Below the pieces are notes generated by a model that had not been told where the DNA came from, did no database searches, and worked only from the letters and a program-made list of their open reading frames with translations. Made by a program: the position numbers and the translations under genes. Shown here piece by piece: positions 6,208 to 14,937 of a stretch of DNA of 64,000 nt. The DNA comes from JAJEEA01 sp965243615 (lineage in GTDB: Bacteria > Acidobacteriota > Vicinamibacteria > Vicinamibacterales > UBA8438). Where the stretch lies: NCBI GenBank assembly GCA_965243615.1, contig CBDEVO010000003.1, forward strand, positions 62,001 to 126,000. The letters run 5' to 3'. Position 1 is the stretch's first letter; each line of letters starts with the position of its first letter.

Positions 6208-8907
6208 ATGTGGCGGCACGTGTACACCCGGATGCGCTCGATCTGGCGCTGGCGGCGCCAGGAATCGGAGTTCGACGAGGAGATCCGCTTCCATCTCGCC
6301 AGAGGGATGGAGGAGCGGATCGCGGCAGGAATGCCCCCCGAGGAGGCGCACGCCGCCGCACAGCGTGACTTCGGCAACGTCACTCTGATCCGCGAGCTGA
6401 CGCGCGAGACCTGGGGCTGGGCTCCTGCCGAGCGCTTCCTCCAGGATGTCCGGGCCGCGATGCGCGGCATGCGGCGCAACCCCGGCTACACCTGCGCCGT
6501 GGTCCTCACCCTCGCCCTTGGCATCGGCCTCAACGCGGCGATGTATGGGATGCTGTCGCGGTTGTTCATCCAGGCGCCGCCGCACATTGAGGACCCCGGC
6601 GGCATTCACCGCGTGTGGGTGCGGGAGCGGTTCGACTTCGAGCCGCTTGCCGGCACCGTCGTTGTGGGTGACAGGATGAACTGGGCCGAGTTCGGCACGC
6701 TTCACGGCGACCCCGGACGGCTCACGGCCGCGGGCGGCTACACGGCGGCACGGCTCACGCAGAACGGGCGGGGTCAGGCGGCCGAGAGCCTCCACGTCTC
6801 CTGGGTCACCGGGGACTTCTTCGCGCTGCTCGGCGTGCGGCCGGCCCTCGGGCGGCCTATCTTGCCCGAGGACGACGACGTCGCGGCCGCGCCGGTCGCC
6901 GTCATCGGCAACGGCTACTGGCAACGCCGCTTTGCGGGCGACCGCGAGGCGCTCGACGCCACCGTCACCTTCGGCGACGTCACCTACGAGATCGTCGGCG
7001 TGATGCCGCACGGCTTCTCGGGTCCCGACCCGAGCGCGGCCGATGTCTGGCTGCCGCTGCAGATTGCGGCGACGGATATCGACGAACTTTGGAGAGAGCC
7101 CGGCCGGTTCGACGATCTCACCGCCCTCGTGCGTCTCGCGCCCGGGGTCACGCCCGAGGCCGCGGCGGCGGCGGCGACGGGCGGGGTTCGGACCGCACGC
7201 ACCGGCTCCGGCTCCCGGAGGGACGCCGAGCCGACGGTCCTGCTCGGCCCCCTCCTGCGGAGCCGCGGACCGGAAGCCCTCTGGCGCGACTTGCAGCTAC
7301 CCCTGGTCGTGGGCGGCGTCGCCCTAGCCGTGCTGCTCATCGCCACCGCCAACGTGTCGAACCTGCTGATGCTGCGGGTCGCCGCGCGCCGGCGCGAGCT
7401 GGCCGTGCGCCACGCTTTGGGAGCGGGCCGATGGGGCGTCGGACGCCTGCTGGTGACCGAGAGCGTCCTGCTCGCCGCCCTCTCCGGCGTGGCGGCCCTC
7501 GGCGTGGCCGCGGCGGCGGGCCGTGTGCTGCGCGTCACGCTGCTCCCTCGATACCAGTGGGCCGACGGCGTTGTGGACGAGACCGCGGTCGCCTTCACCG
7601 GCGCGGCGGTCGTCGCGGTCGGACTCGTGGCCGCGCTGTTCCCGACCCTGTACGCGGCGCGGGGGCGGGAGCTCGAGAGGCTCGACGGCCTGCGGGGCGC
7701 CCGTTCGCTCGGCGCACCGGTCCGGAACGGCCTGATTGTCGTACAGGCCGCCCTGTCGCTCGTGCTGCTCGACGGCGCGGCCCTCTTCTACCGCTCGTTC
7801 GAGACGGCTCGGCAGCTCGACATCGGCTACGCGAGGCAGAACCTGCTGACGGTGCGGCTGGGCGGCTCACCGGAGACGACACCCCTCAACGAGAACACCG
7901 TCGACGTGATGGAAGCCCGGGTGCGGTCCCTGCCGGGCGTTCTGGACGTGGCGCAGGGCACCAACTCGCCGTTGACCCAGATCGGGGCCATGGGCGGATT
8001 GCGCGCCGATGGGCTCGACCGCCTCCCCCCGATGAACGGTCCCTTCGTGAACTTCGTGACCCCCAACTTCTTCCGCGTGGTGGGCCAGAGCATCCGCGAC
8101 GGACGCGACTTCACCGAGGGGGACCGAGCGGGCGCGCAGAAAGTGGCGGTCGTCAACGCGACGTTCGCCCGGACCGTCTGGCCCGACCGGAACGCCGTCG
8201 GCCGCTGCCTGTTCGTTGGACGCGAAGCGACCGACTGCACGACCGTCGTCGGCGTGGCCGAGTCTCCGCTCGAAATGGGGCTGCAGGACAGCGGCCGCGT
8301 ACCGCACTACTACCTGCCGATCGATCAGGCCGCGGCCGGAACCGCGACGGCGGAGCGGTTGAGCCAGGGACGCACCCTGCTCGTCCGCACCAGCGGGAAT
8401 CCCGGACGCACGGTACCCCCGGTGCTCGCGGTGCTGGCTGAGCTGTTTCCGGACCTGCCGGCCGACCGTGTGCAGAGCCTGCCCGCCGTCTTCGCGCGAT
8501 TGATCCGCCCGTGGACGATCGGGACCGGGCTGCTCGGTACCGCCGCCCTGCTCGCTCTGCTTCTCGCTGCCCTCGGCCTCTACGCGGTCATCGCCTTCGG
8601 CGTGCGCCAGCGCGAGCTGGAGTTCGGCATCCGGCGCGCCCTCGGCGCCCAGACGTGGGACCTCCTCCGCCTTGTGCTTCTGCGCGGCCTCTCGCTGGCC
8701 GCGGTTGGCGTCGTCGCCGGAGGGCTGGCCGCGCTTTGGGCCGCCCGCTTTGTCGCGCCGCTGCTCTTCGAGGGCCGAAGCCCCCGCGATCCGCTCGCCC
8801 TCACCGTCGCCGCCCTCGTGCTGGTGACGGCGGCTCTCGCCGCCTCGTTCCTTCCGGCGCGCCGGGCTGCGCAGGCCGATCCCCGTCAAGCCCTGCAGGC
8901 GGAATAG
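6208..8907 (+). CDS. ADOP-family ABC-type permease (MacB/FtsX-like)
   Basis: An 899-residue membrane protein of the acidobacterial duplicated orphan permease group. The N-terminal ~70 residues (FDEEIRFHLARGMEERI, AAAQRDFGN) are the small soluble domain typical of ADOPs. A first transmembrane helix follows around YTCAVVLTLALGIGLNA, then a large periplasmic MacB core domain. The first FtsX bundle includes VVGGVALAVLLIATANVSNL and the characteristic ARRRELAVRHALGAGR box. A second periplasmic domain and second FtsX bundle end at the C-terminus, where RQRELEFGIRRALGAQ repeats the same box. No ATPase gene is adjacent, hence orphan. ATG 6208 is preferred over 6079 because it follows a GGGAG site and opens directly into the family's N-terminal domain. 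Substrate is unknown. Confidence 0.92.
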   Translation: MWRHVYTRMRSIWRWRRQESEFDEEIRFHLARGMEERIAAGMPPEEAHAAAQRDFGNVTLIRELTRETWGWAPAERFLQDVRAAMRGMRRNPGYTCAVVLTLALGIGLNAAMYGMLSRLFIQAPPHIEDPGGIHRVWVRERFDFEPLAGTVVVGDRMNWAEFGTLHGDPGRLTAAGGYTAARLTQNGRGQAAESLHVSWVTGDFFALLGVRPALGRPILPEDDDVAAAPVAVIGNGYWQRRFAGDREALDATVTFGDVTYEIVGVMPHGFSGPDPSAADVWLPLQIAATDIDELWREPGRFDDLTALVRLAPGVTPEAAAAAATGGVRTARTGSGSRRDAEPTVLLGPLLRSRGPEALWRDLQLPLVVGGVALAVLLIATANVSNLLMLRVAARRRELAVRHALGAGRWGVGRLLVTESVLLAALSGVAALGVAAAAGRVLRVTLLPRYQWADGVVDETAVAFTGAAVVAVGLVAALFPTLYAARGRELERLDGLRGARSLGAPVRNGLIVVQAALSLVLLDGAALFYRSFETARQLDIGYARQNLLTVRLGGSPETTPLNENTVDVMEARVRSLPGVLDVAQGTNSPLTQIGAMGGLRADGLDRLPPMNGPFVNFVTPNFFRVVGQSIRDGRDFTEGDRAGAQKVAVVNATFARTVWPDRNAVGRCLFVGREATDCTTVVGVAESPLEMGLQDSGRVPHYYLPIDQAAAGTATAERLSQGRTLLVRTSGNPGRTVPPVLAVLAELFPDLPADRVQSLPAVFARLIRPWTIGTGLLGTAALLALLLAALGLYAVIAFGVRQRELEFGIRRALGAQTWDLLRLVLLRGLSLAAVGVVAGGLAALWAARFVAPLLFEGRSPRDPLALTVAALVLVTAALAASFLPARRAAQADPRQALQAE

Positions 8908-9200
8908 ACCACGATGCCGCCTCATCAGCGCTCCCTCCCACATCACGGGACGCGCCGCGCTAACGCGGACTTCATTGACGCGTCCAACCCGGCTCCGATC
9001 GTGCGCCGGCCGGCTCCGACGCGGCTTCAAGCCCGACCGACCGGAGGATCCTCCCCGAAGCCCAGAACAACCGGAACGGGGAACCCCGAACTCGCTCTCC
9101 ACATCCACTCGGGCTTCAGCGACTCACCGCCACTCGGGCAACTCGGCGCGCGTGCCAAGAACGAGCTCCGCTTCGCGAACCCGTGCGACGAGCTAGTCCC
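8908..9200 (+). other. Gene-free stretch
   Basis: Nothing recognisable lies between the ADOP stop and the methyltransferase relic. Short frames here translate into low-complexity sequence. The start of the relic's source gene is probably deleted within this interval. Confidence 0.4.
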
Positions 9201-9464
9201 AAGTTGCGGGGCCGCTGGCTGAATCCGCCCGAATGGGTCGAGTGGGTGGACGGGCCGGCGCCGGGCTACCCGAAGCAGCCTGTACCGCGCGACGAGGACG
9301 CGGCAATAGCACTCAAGAAGAACCTCTACAACGCTCGTCCGCAGTGGCTCGCCGATGAGCACGCCGCCCTTGACCGGGCCGTGGCTGCCGCGTACGGATG
9401 GCCCGCGGACATTTCGGACGACGACGTACTCCGGGAGTTGCTCGCGCTCAACGGTGGCCGCTGA
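9201..9464 (+). pseudogene. C-terminal relic of a type II/IIG-like DNA methyltransferase
   Basis: Only the last ~88 residues of a much larger protein are present. RGRWLNPPEWVEW, then KKNLYNARPQWLADEHAALD, then AAAYGWPADISDDDVLREL match the conserved C-terminus of large SAM-dependent DNA methyltransferases of the restriction-modification/BREX-like type, which are usually about 900-1,000 residues long. No methyltransferase motifs (such as NPPY) exist upstream, so this is a remnant, perhaps left by excision of a defence gene. A GTG at 9183 could start a 93-residue peptide, but function is not expected. Confidence 0.7.
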
Positions 9465-9684
9465 CCGCAACTGGGCAGCTCCAGGAGATGAACCATCAGG
9501 GGGAGGCGATCGAGACGGCGCCGGCTCGCTTGAGTCTCCGTTTCGCCGGTCGGCCGGGACACCGCGAACTCACCGATTGCCGTCTTGCGACGGGCGGGCG
9601 CTCACCCCCCCCGCCCGTGTACAATCGGCAGCGTCGGAGCGGACGAGGAGTTGAAGTCCATCCACATCGCGACCGAGGACGAGC

Positions 9685-11961
9685 ATGTCAGGGACCATCT
9701 CGATGGGTGCGCCGAACACGTTGCGCAAGGCGCTCATCGTGGCGGCAGCGGTCGCCGCCGTCTGCGGGACCTTCCCGGCCAGCGCTATCGCTCAGGGAAG
9801 TCCGGCGACGGACCGGGCGGCCCTGGAGGCGCTGTACGACGCGACGGACGGGCCGAACTGGACGAACAACACGGGCTGGAAGACGGACGCACCACTGGGC
9901 GAGTGGCACGGGGTGACGATGCGTGAGGGGCGGGTCTGGGGAGTCCACCTCGAAAACAACGCCTTGACGGGTCCGATTCCGAGCGATCTGGCCGCCTTGA
10001 CGAACGCCCGGTGGCTGCATCTCTCGGCGAATGCGTTGACGGGCACGATTCCGGGGGACCTGGACAGCTTGGGGAACCTCGAGTCGCTGAGCTTCTGGGG
10101 GAACGAGTTGACGGGCGCGATCCCGGCCGAGCTGGGGTCCGTCGTGAACCTGAAGCGCCTGTACCTCAACGGTAACGAGTTGACGGGCGCGATCCCGGAT
10201 GCACTGGGGAATCTGGGCAATCTGGAGGGGCTGTACCTCCAGGTGAACGAGTTGACGGGCGCGATCCCGGATGCACTGGGGAATCTGGCGAACCTGGAAG
10301 ATCTAAGCCTCGAATGGAACGAGTTGACGGGCGCGATCCCGGATGCACTGGGGAATCTGGCGAACCTGAAGAAGCTACACCTCGAATCGAACGAATTGAC
10401 CGGCTCGACGACGTGGCTGGAGAATCTGACGAACCTCGAGTCGCTGAACCTGTCCGGTAACTGGGGCGTGACCGGAGCCCTTCCGGGGAGCCTCCAGAGT
10501 CTGGAGACGTTGAACATCTTCTTCACCCAGACGTGTGCACCGGCGGGGTGGCGGGGCCGACTGAAGACCATCGAGTTCGACGGACGGCTCTGCGGCGCCG
10601 AGAGGGTCACCATCGATGTCGCGGTCGTCTACACGCCGGCGGCGCGCGAGGCGGCTGGCGGTACCGCCGCGATCGAAGCGCTCATCGACCTGTGGGTCGC
10701 CGAGACCAATGTGGCCTACGACGCGAGCGGCGTGCAACTGCGCTTAGCACTGGCGGCGCGCGAAGAAGTTGTCGATTATGTCGAGTCCGACGACGACATC
10801 GGACGGCTCATCGAGCCTTCGGACGGGCATCTGGATGGAGTGCACGACCTGCGGGAGCAGGCCGGAGCCGATCTCGTGCACCTGATCGTCAGCGAGGCCA
10901 AATTTGGCGGTCAGGGCCAAACCCCTGGCGTCTTCAGCTTTTGTCGAGTGATTTTCCCAGACGCCGGCTGCTTCGCGCACGAGCTGGGGCACAACATGGC
11001 ACTGCGGCACGACCGATACGAACAAAGCTTCGAGAGGGAGTGGGGAGGCGGCGTGTTGACTCCGGATCCAGCCTACGGCTACGTCAACCAGCGGGTATTG
11101 GGCGCCGGCGCACCCGAGTCCAGCCGGTGGGCCACGATGATGGCCTACAGCACCCAGTGCGATGACGCCGGGTTCCCGTGCCGTAAGCTGCTCCGTTTCT
11201 CGAATCCGCGGCAGCAGTACGACGGCGACCCGTTGGGCGTTCCGCAGGAGCCCGCGAATCGGGCCGTGGACGGGCCCGCCGATGCCGTGGCGGTCCTCAA
11301 CGCCACCGGACCCGCCGTGGCGTTGTGGCGAGATCAGCCGGCCGCCGCGAACCGGGCGCCCGAGCCGGTGGGCGCGCTGCCGCCGTTGCGGATCGGCCTG
11401 AACGATGGATCCGCGACGGTGGACGTGTCGGGGGCGTTCCGGGACCCGGACGGCGACCCGCTGACGTACGGGGCGACGACGTCGGCGGTGCAAGTGGCGG
11501 CGGTGTCGGTGTCGGGCAGTCGGGTCACGGTGACCCCGGTGTCGGACGGCGCCGCGACGGTCCGGGTGACGGCGACCGACCCCGGCGGCCTGAGCGCCGC
11601 GCAGACCTTCACGGTCACGGTCGGCAGCCGGGCGACGGGGTCCTTCACCGATCACCCGCTCGTCGGCGGTGTGACGCCGATCAAGGCCGTCCACTTCACG
11701 GAGCTGCGAGAGCGGATAGACTCCCTGCGCACGGCGGCCCGACTGGCGCGGTTCGGTTGGACGGATCCGGTTATCACCGCAGGCGTGACGCCGGTCAAGC
11801 TCGTGCACCTGCTGGAGCTGCGCTCGGCGCTGGCTGCGGCGTATGCGACGACGGGCCGGGCTGCGCCCTCCTGGACGGCTACGGCCCCTACTGGCGGGGC
11901 GACGCCGATCCGGGCGGCGCACTTGATGGAGCTGCGGGCGGCGGTCGTAGCGCTGGAGTGA
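9685..11961 (+). CDS. Secreted LRR-metallopeptidase with Ig-like domain and repeat tail
   Basis: A 758-residue exported protein. Residues 1-36 form a signal peptide (cleavage near ASAIAQ). Residues ~40-270 are plant-type leucine-rich repeats of 24 residues (LTGAIPDALGNLANLEDL and variants). Residues ~310-560 are a reprolysin-like zinc metallopeptidase: AVVYTPAAREAAGG opens the domain, HELGHNMALRH (from about residue 432) is the zinc site with catalytic Glu, and WATMMAYS is the Met-turn. A cadherin/Ig-like domain follows (DVSGAFRDPDGDPLTYG, about 570-645). The tail has three copies of a TPIKAVHFTELR-like unit (about 660-750). The usual N-terminal prodomain is missing; a separate prodomain gene lies 50 bases downstream. 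A TACAAT box is at 9620-9625 and GAGGA precedes ATG 9685. Likely acts outside the cell; target unknown. Confidence 0.85.
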   Translation: MSGTISMGAPNTLRKALIVAAAVAAVCGTFPASAIAQGSPATDRAALEALYDATDGPNWTNNTGWKTDAPLGEWHGVTMREGRVWGVHLENNALTGPIPSDLAALTNARWLHLSANALTGTIPGDLDSLGNLESLSFWGNELTGAIPAELGSVVNLKRLYLNGNELTGAIPDALGNLGNLEGLYLQVNELTGAIPDALGNLANLEDLSLEWNELTGAIPDALGNLANLKKLHLESNELTGSTTWLENLTNLESLNLSGNWGVTGALPGSLQSLETLNIFFTQTCAPAGWRGRLKTIEFDGRLCGAERVTIDVAVVYTPAAREAAGGTAAIEALIDLWVAETNVAYDASGVQLRLALAAREEVVDYVESDDDIGRLIEPSDGHLDGVHDLREQAGADLVHLIVSEAKFGGQGQTPGVFSFCRVIFPDAGCFAHELGHNMALRHDRYEQSFEREWGGGVLTPDPAYGYVNQRVLGAGAPESSRWATMMAYSTQCDDAGFPCRKLLRFSNPRQQYDGDPLGVPQEPANRAVDGPADAVAVLNATGPAVALWRDQPAAANRAPEPVGALPPLRIGLNDGSATVDVSGAFRDPDGDPLTYGATTSAVQVAAVSVSGSRVTVTPVSDGAATVRVTATDPGGLSAAQTFTVTVGSRATGSFTDHPLVGGVTPIKAVHFTELRERIDSLRTAARLARFGWTDPVITAGVTPVKLVHLLELRSALAAAYATTGRAAPSWTATAPTGGATPIRAAHLMELRAAVVALE
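10106..10394 (+). repeat. 72-bp tandem repeats inside the LRR region
   Basis: Units of 72 bases (24 codons) each carry GAGTTGACGGGCGCGATCCC. Three consecutive units beginning near 10178, 10250 and 10322 are almost identical at DNA level, including third codon positions. This indicates recent duplication or gene conversion rather than old divergence of LRRs. Confidence 0.8.
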
Positions 11962-12011
11962 TGCAGTTCGGCTGTTGCGTTGGCGCCCGCGACCAGAGGG
12001 GAATCTGGCTC

Positions 12012-12653
12012 ATGAGATCCGCTTCGTCTTGTCGGTTCGTGCCCTTGCAGTCCGGTGCCGACCAGCGAGGTTCTGGCCCATCCGGGGCAGTGCTCGGTGT
12101 GCTGCTCGCAATGCTGGCCAGCAGCGAGGCTGTGGGGCAGCCCGTCGGGCTGTTCCGGCCAGTGGCGTCGGCGGCGGTATCGGCCGCTGTCGGTCCGCTC
12201 GTCGGCCCCGATACTCTAGCGCTGCGTCGACGGCTGGTGTCTATCGACTTCGCGCAGCTCGCGGCGGGCGATCCGACCGGGCCAGACACGCCCGCGACGG
12301 TGGCCGCGGGGCCGGGTGTCCTGAGGCTGAACCTCTTCGACGACGCCACGTTCACCGGCTTGGTGGAGAACGTGGCGTCGACCTTCTCGGGCGGCTATTC
12401 GCTGTCGGGTTCGCTGGTGGGTGTCGAACTGGGCACGATGACGCTGGTGGTGAACGGTGAAGTGGTCGCCGGCACGGTACGGACGCCCGGTGCTACCTAC
12501 AGCATTCGGCCGGCGGATGGTGGGCTGCATGCGGTGAGTCAAGTGGACCTGTCGCGTCTTCCGCCGCTGGGTGAGCCGATTCCGCGGCCACGGGGAGCCC
12601 GAGACCAGCCGCCGTTTGAGGCTGGCCTCGGTGCGCCACCCCCGCCGCGATGA
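12012..12653 (+). CDS. Free-standing metallopeptidase prodomain-like secreted protein
   Basis: A 213-residue protein starting ATG 12012. The hydrophobic segment GAVLGVLLAMLASSEAVGQ acts as signal peptide. The body (VLRLNLFDDATFTGLVENV, SLSGSLVGVELGTMTLVVNG, TVRTPGATYSIRPADGGLHAV) matches the N-terminal propeptide of bacterial reprolysin-like metallopeptidases. The protein stops at 12653 just where the linker to a catalytic domain should begin (LPPLGEPIPRPRG). No HExxH motif is found in any frame downstream to 13050. So it is either a truncated peptidase gene or a real stand-alone prodomain. The neighbour upstream is a metallopeptidase lacking its own prodomain, which makes an in-trans inhibitor or folding role conceivable, but this is inference. 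Confidence 0.65.
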   Translation: MRSASSCRFVPLQSGADQRGSGPSGAVLGVLLAMLASSEAVGQPVGLFRPVASAAVSAAVGPLVGPDTLALRRRLVSIDFAQLAAGDPTGPDTPATVAAGPGVLRLNLFDDATFTGLVENVASTFSGGYSLSGSLVGVELGTMTLVVNGEVVAGTVRTPGATYSIRPADGGLHAVSQVDLSRLPPLGEPIPRPRGARDQPPFEAGLGAPPPPR

Positions 12654-13052
12654 CCACCGGCCTACTGGCATCGACGGTCATCAACTGCTCAAGTCGTGGC
12701 TTCCCGGCCGGGAACGTGGCAAGCATGGACCATGCACTGGATGGCTTGGCGTCCCGCAAACGCGCGGACGTGAAGCAGGTTGCCCGCCGGCATCGCCGCA
12801 AGGTAGACGGATACCCGCCGGCCAAACGGCGGCGGCTTGCGGTCAAGGAACTGGGTACGGGGCGGTTCCGAGTCGGCTCGGACAATCCTCTGGATTCCCA
12901 CGCCGAAAGTGGTAATCGACGGGGGAACGGAGGGTAGCCGAATCAGTGTAACTAATTTCTTATCAGCCGTTTACAAGGATTCATCAACTCGCGCTGCCGG
13001 AGTAGTAGGGCGGACGTCGGGCAGGCCTCCGGCCTGAAGTCAATCGAGAATC
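12654..13052 (+). other. Gene-poor interval before the HicBA pair
   Basis: A 95-codon frame from 12650 to 12937 exists but its product has no recognisable domain. From about 12945 the sequence is AT-rich (TAACTAATTTCTTATC), probably the promoter area of the toxin-antitoxin operon. GCAGGCCTCCGGCCTG near 13020-13036 is a GC-rich palindrome that could be an operator or hairpin. Confidence 0.4.
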
Positions 13053-13250
13053 ATGAAGTACCGGATCGCACTCTTGCGGAGCGACGAGGGGTACAGCGTG
13101 TCGGTCCCCGGGCTTCCCGGCTGCTGGTCGCAGGGGGCGACGGAACAGGACGCCGTGCGGAACATCCGGGTGGCCATCCAGGAGTACCTGGCGGCGCGCG
13201 ACGAGCTCCTCCAGGGCGCCACTGTTCGGGAGATTGAAGTTGCCGTCTGA
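13053..13250 (+). CDS. hicB: HicB-family antitoxin, short form
   Basis: A 65-residue protein with the HicB partial RNase H-like fold: MKYRIALLRSDEGYSVSVPG is the typical first strand pair and LPGCWSQGATEQDAVRNI the following conserved segment. It ends after the alpha/beta core and lacks the C-terminal ribbon-helix-helix or HTH domain that many HicB proteins use to repress their promoter, so autoregulation may be weak or use the complex in another way. It lies 3 bases upstream of hicA, antitoxin first. Family role: binds and blocks HicA. Confidence 0.85.
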   Translation: MKYRIALLRSDEGYSVSVPGLPGCWSQGATEQDAVRNIRVAIQEYLAARDELLQGATVREIEVAV

Positions 13251-13253
13251 GCG

Positions 13254-13466
13254 ATGCCGAAGATTCCCGGTGTGAACCACCAGGATGCGGTACGCGCACT
13301 CGAGAAGGCAGGCTTTCGCGTAGCTCGGCAGGGCAGGCACGTCGTCATGACGGACGGCAGCCGGATCCTGACGATTCCCAGGCACAATCCCGTCAACGCG
13401 TACACGATGGGCGGCATCGTGCGCGACGCGGGCCTCGGCGAGCAGCAGTTTCGCGACTTGCTGTAG
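13254..13466 (+). CDS. hicA: HicA-family mRNA-interferase toxin
   Basis: A 70-residue basic protein with the dsRBD-like HicA fold: VRALEKAGFRVARQGRHVVM has the conserved helix and catalytic His (GRH), and LTIPRHNPVNAYTMGGIV is the conserved second half. Family knowledge: HicA cleaves mRNA independently of the ribosome and is neutralised by HicB. Complete for the family (60-80 residues). Tightly coupled to hicB (3-base gap). Confidence 0.87.
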   Translation: MPKIPGVNHQDAVRALEKAGFRVARQGRHVVMTDGSRILTIPRHNPVNAYTMGGIVRDAGLGEQQFRDLL

Positions 13467-13515
13467 ACGGTCGACTCGCGAGCCGGAGCGCGGCACGCAG
13501 GCCTGAGCCGTCGTC

Positions 13516-14517
13516 ATGACGCTGGTGGAACGGGTAGCCGAGGCGAGCCGGCGGCTGGTCGACGCAGGCATCGACGCGCGGGACGCGGCGTTCGACGCCG
13601 AGGTGCTCGCCCGCCACGCGCTCGGCTGGGACCGCGCGGCGTACCTGGCGCGGTGGCGCGAGCCGGCGCCCGCCGGCTTCGAGGACCGGTTCGAGTCGCT
13701 CGTCGCGCGGCGGCGCCGACGCGAGCCGGTGGCCCGAATCACCGGCCGGCGCGAGTTCTGGGGGCTCGACCTCGAGATCACCCCGGCCGTGCTCGTCCCA
13801 AGGCCCGAATCGGAGCTGCTGGTCGAGACCGCCCTGGCACGCCTCGCCGACCGGACCACGCATTGGGAGCTGGCCGACATCGGCACCGGATCGGGGTGCC
13901 TGGCCATCGCGCTGGCCCGCGAGCTCCCCCGGGCGCGGGTGACCGCGACCGACGTCTGCCCGGACGCCCTGGCAGTGGCGCGGCGGAACGCGGCGCGGCA
14001 CGACGCGGCGGACCGGGTGACGTTCCACCACACGGACCTGCTCCACGGCCTTCCGGGTCCGTTCGACCTCATCGTCTCGAACCCGCCCTACGTACCCGAC
14101 GGGGTCATCGACACGCTGGCCCCCGAGGTGAGCCGCCACGAGCCGGCAGCAGCGCTGCGCGGCGGCCCCGACGGCCTCGACACGGTGCGCCGGCTGATCG
14201 CCGCCGCGACGGCGTGCCTGCGGCCGGAGGGACGGCTGGTGATGGAGGTCGGGGCCGGCCAGAGCGGGGACGCCTCCGCCATCGCACGGCGGGCGGGGCT
14301 GCAGGTGGTCGACGTTCGCCCCGACCTGCAGGGCATTCCCCGCGCGGTGGTGATGCAGCCCGAGGAGAACGCGGCGCCACGGTCGGATGATGGCGGCGTG
14401 GGCGGGAGTTCGCGTCGCGAGCACCCCCGCGGCCGGACCGCCTCACCGCGCGCCGTGCACGGGACGCGTGGCGACGGCGGAGCCACTCGGCCCGCGGAAC
14501 GACCCGACCCGGCGTGA
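13516..14517 (+). CDS. prmC: Peptide chain release factor N5-glutamine methyltransferase
   Basis: PrmC/HemK methylates the Gln of the GGQ motif in release factors RF1 and RF2, using SAM, in the cytoplasm. The 333-residue product has the N-terminal helical domain (DAAFDAEVLARHALGWDR), then RREFWGLDLEI, the SAM loop DIGTGSGCLAIALA and the diagnostic catalytic VSNPPYVP. The core ends near GIPRAVVMQPEE (about residue 287); the last ~45 residues are Arg/Gly/Pro-rich and not conserved. Start ATG 13516 is 49 bases after the hicA stop. It precedes a HIT-protein gene, separate from any prfA. Confidence 0.92.
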   Translation: MTLVERVAEASRRLVDAGIDARDAAFDAEVLARHALGWDRAAYLARWREPAPAGFEDRFESLVARRRRREPVARITGRREFWGLDLEITPAVLVPRPESELLVETALARLADRTTHWELADIGTGSGCLAIALARELPRARVTATDVCPDALAVARRNAARHDAADRVTFHHTDLLHGLPGPFDLIVSNPPYVPDGVIDTLAPEVSRHEPAAALRGGPDGLDTVRRLIAAATACLRPEGRLVMEVGAGQSGDASAIARRAGLQVVDVRPDLQGIPRAVVMQPEENAAPRSDDGGVGGSSRREHPRGRTASPRAVHGTRGDGGATRPAERPDPA

Positions 14518-14533
14518 CGCGCTCTCGGGCCCG

Positions 14534-14569
14534 TACAATGGAAGGCCCGGTCGGGCCGGACCCGACCGG
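14534..14569 (+). promoter_or_regulatory. -10 box and leader hairpin of the HIT gene
   Basis: TACAAT at 14534-14539 fits a -10 box. Shortly after, CCGGTCGGG (14547-14555) and CCCGACCGG (14561-14569) form a perfect 9-bp stem with a 5-base loop at the very 5' end of the predicted leader. It ends 20 bases before the ATG at 14590. A stabilising 5' stem or a translational control element are both possible. Confidence 0.4.
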
Positions 14570-14589
14570 CATCACCGGGAGCCGACGAC

Positions 14590-14937
14590 ATGGTCGAGGA
14601 CTGTCTCTTCTGCAGGATCGTGCGCGGGGAGATCCCCGCGAAGATCCTCTACCGGGACGACGAGGTGTTGGCGTTCGAGGACATCAATCCCCAGGCGCCG
14701 TTCCACGTGCTGGTCATCCCCTGCCGGCATATCTCGACCCTGAACGACGCCGAGGCCGGCGACGACGGCCTCCTCGGCCGCATGGTCCTTTGCGCAGTCC
14801 GGCTCGCCGAAGAGCACGGGCATGCCGCCGACGGCTACCGCACGGTGTTCAACTGCAACCGCGGGGCGGGCCAGACGGTGTTCCACATCCACCTGCACTT
14901 GCTCGCGGGCCGCAGCATGGACTGGCCGCCGGGCTAG
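14590..14937 (+). CDS. hinT: HIT-family nucleotide hydrolase (HinT-like)
   Basis: A 115-residue histidine triad protein. EDCLFCRIVRGEIPAKILY is the usual N-terminus and QTVFHIHLHLLAGR the His-x-His-x-His-x-x active site; CNRGAGQTVFH is the preceding conserved loop. Family knowledge: HinT-type proteins hydrolyse aminoacyl-AMP or AMP-lysine-like phosphoramidates. The gene is complete. Its TAG stop (14935-14937) lies inside the CTAG at which an IS1182-like element has inserted, so the insertion left the protein unchanged. Confidence 0.93.
   Translation: MVEDCLFCRIVRGEIPAKILYRDDEVLAFEDINPQAPFHVLVIPCRHISTLNDAEAGDDGLLGRMVLCAVRLAEEHGHAADGYRTVFNCNRGAGQTVFHIHLHLLAGRSMDWPPG

Noticed and set aside
4315..7011. 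An 898-codon minus-strand frame opposite the sigma factor, VWFA and ADOP genes
   Set aside because: Shadow frame without recognisable domains; the plus-strand genes have clear family motifs.
10106..10394. A CRISPR or intergenic tandem repeat
   Set aside because: The repeats are in frame within an LRR-coding gene and encode the expected 24-residue unit.
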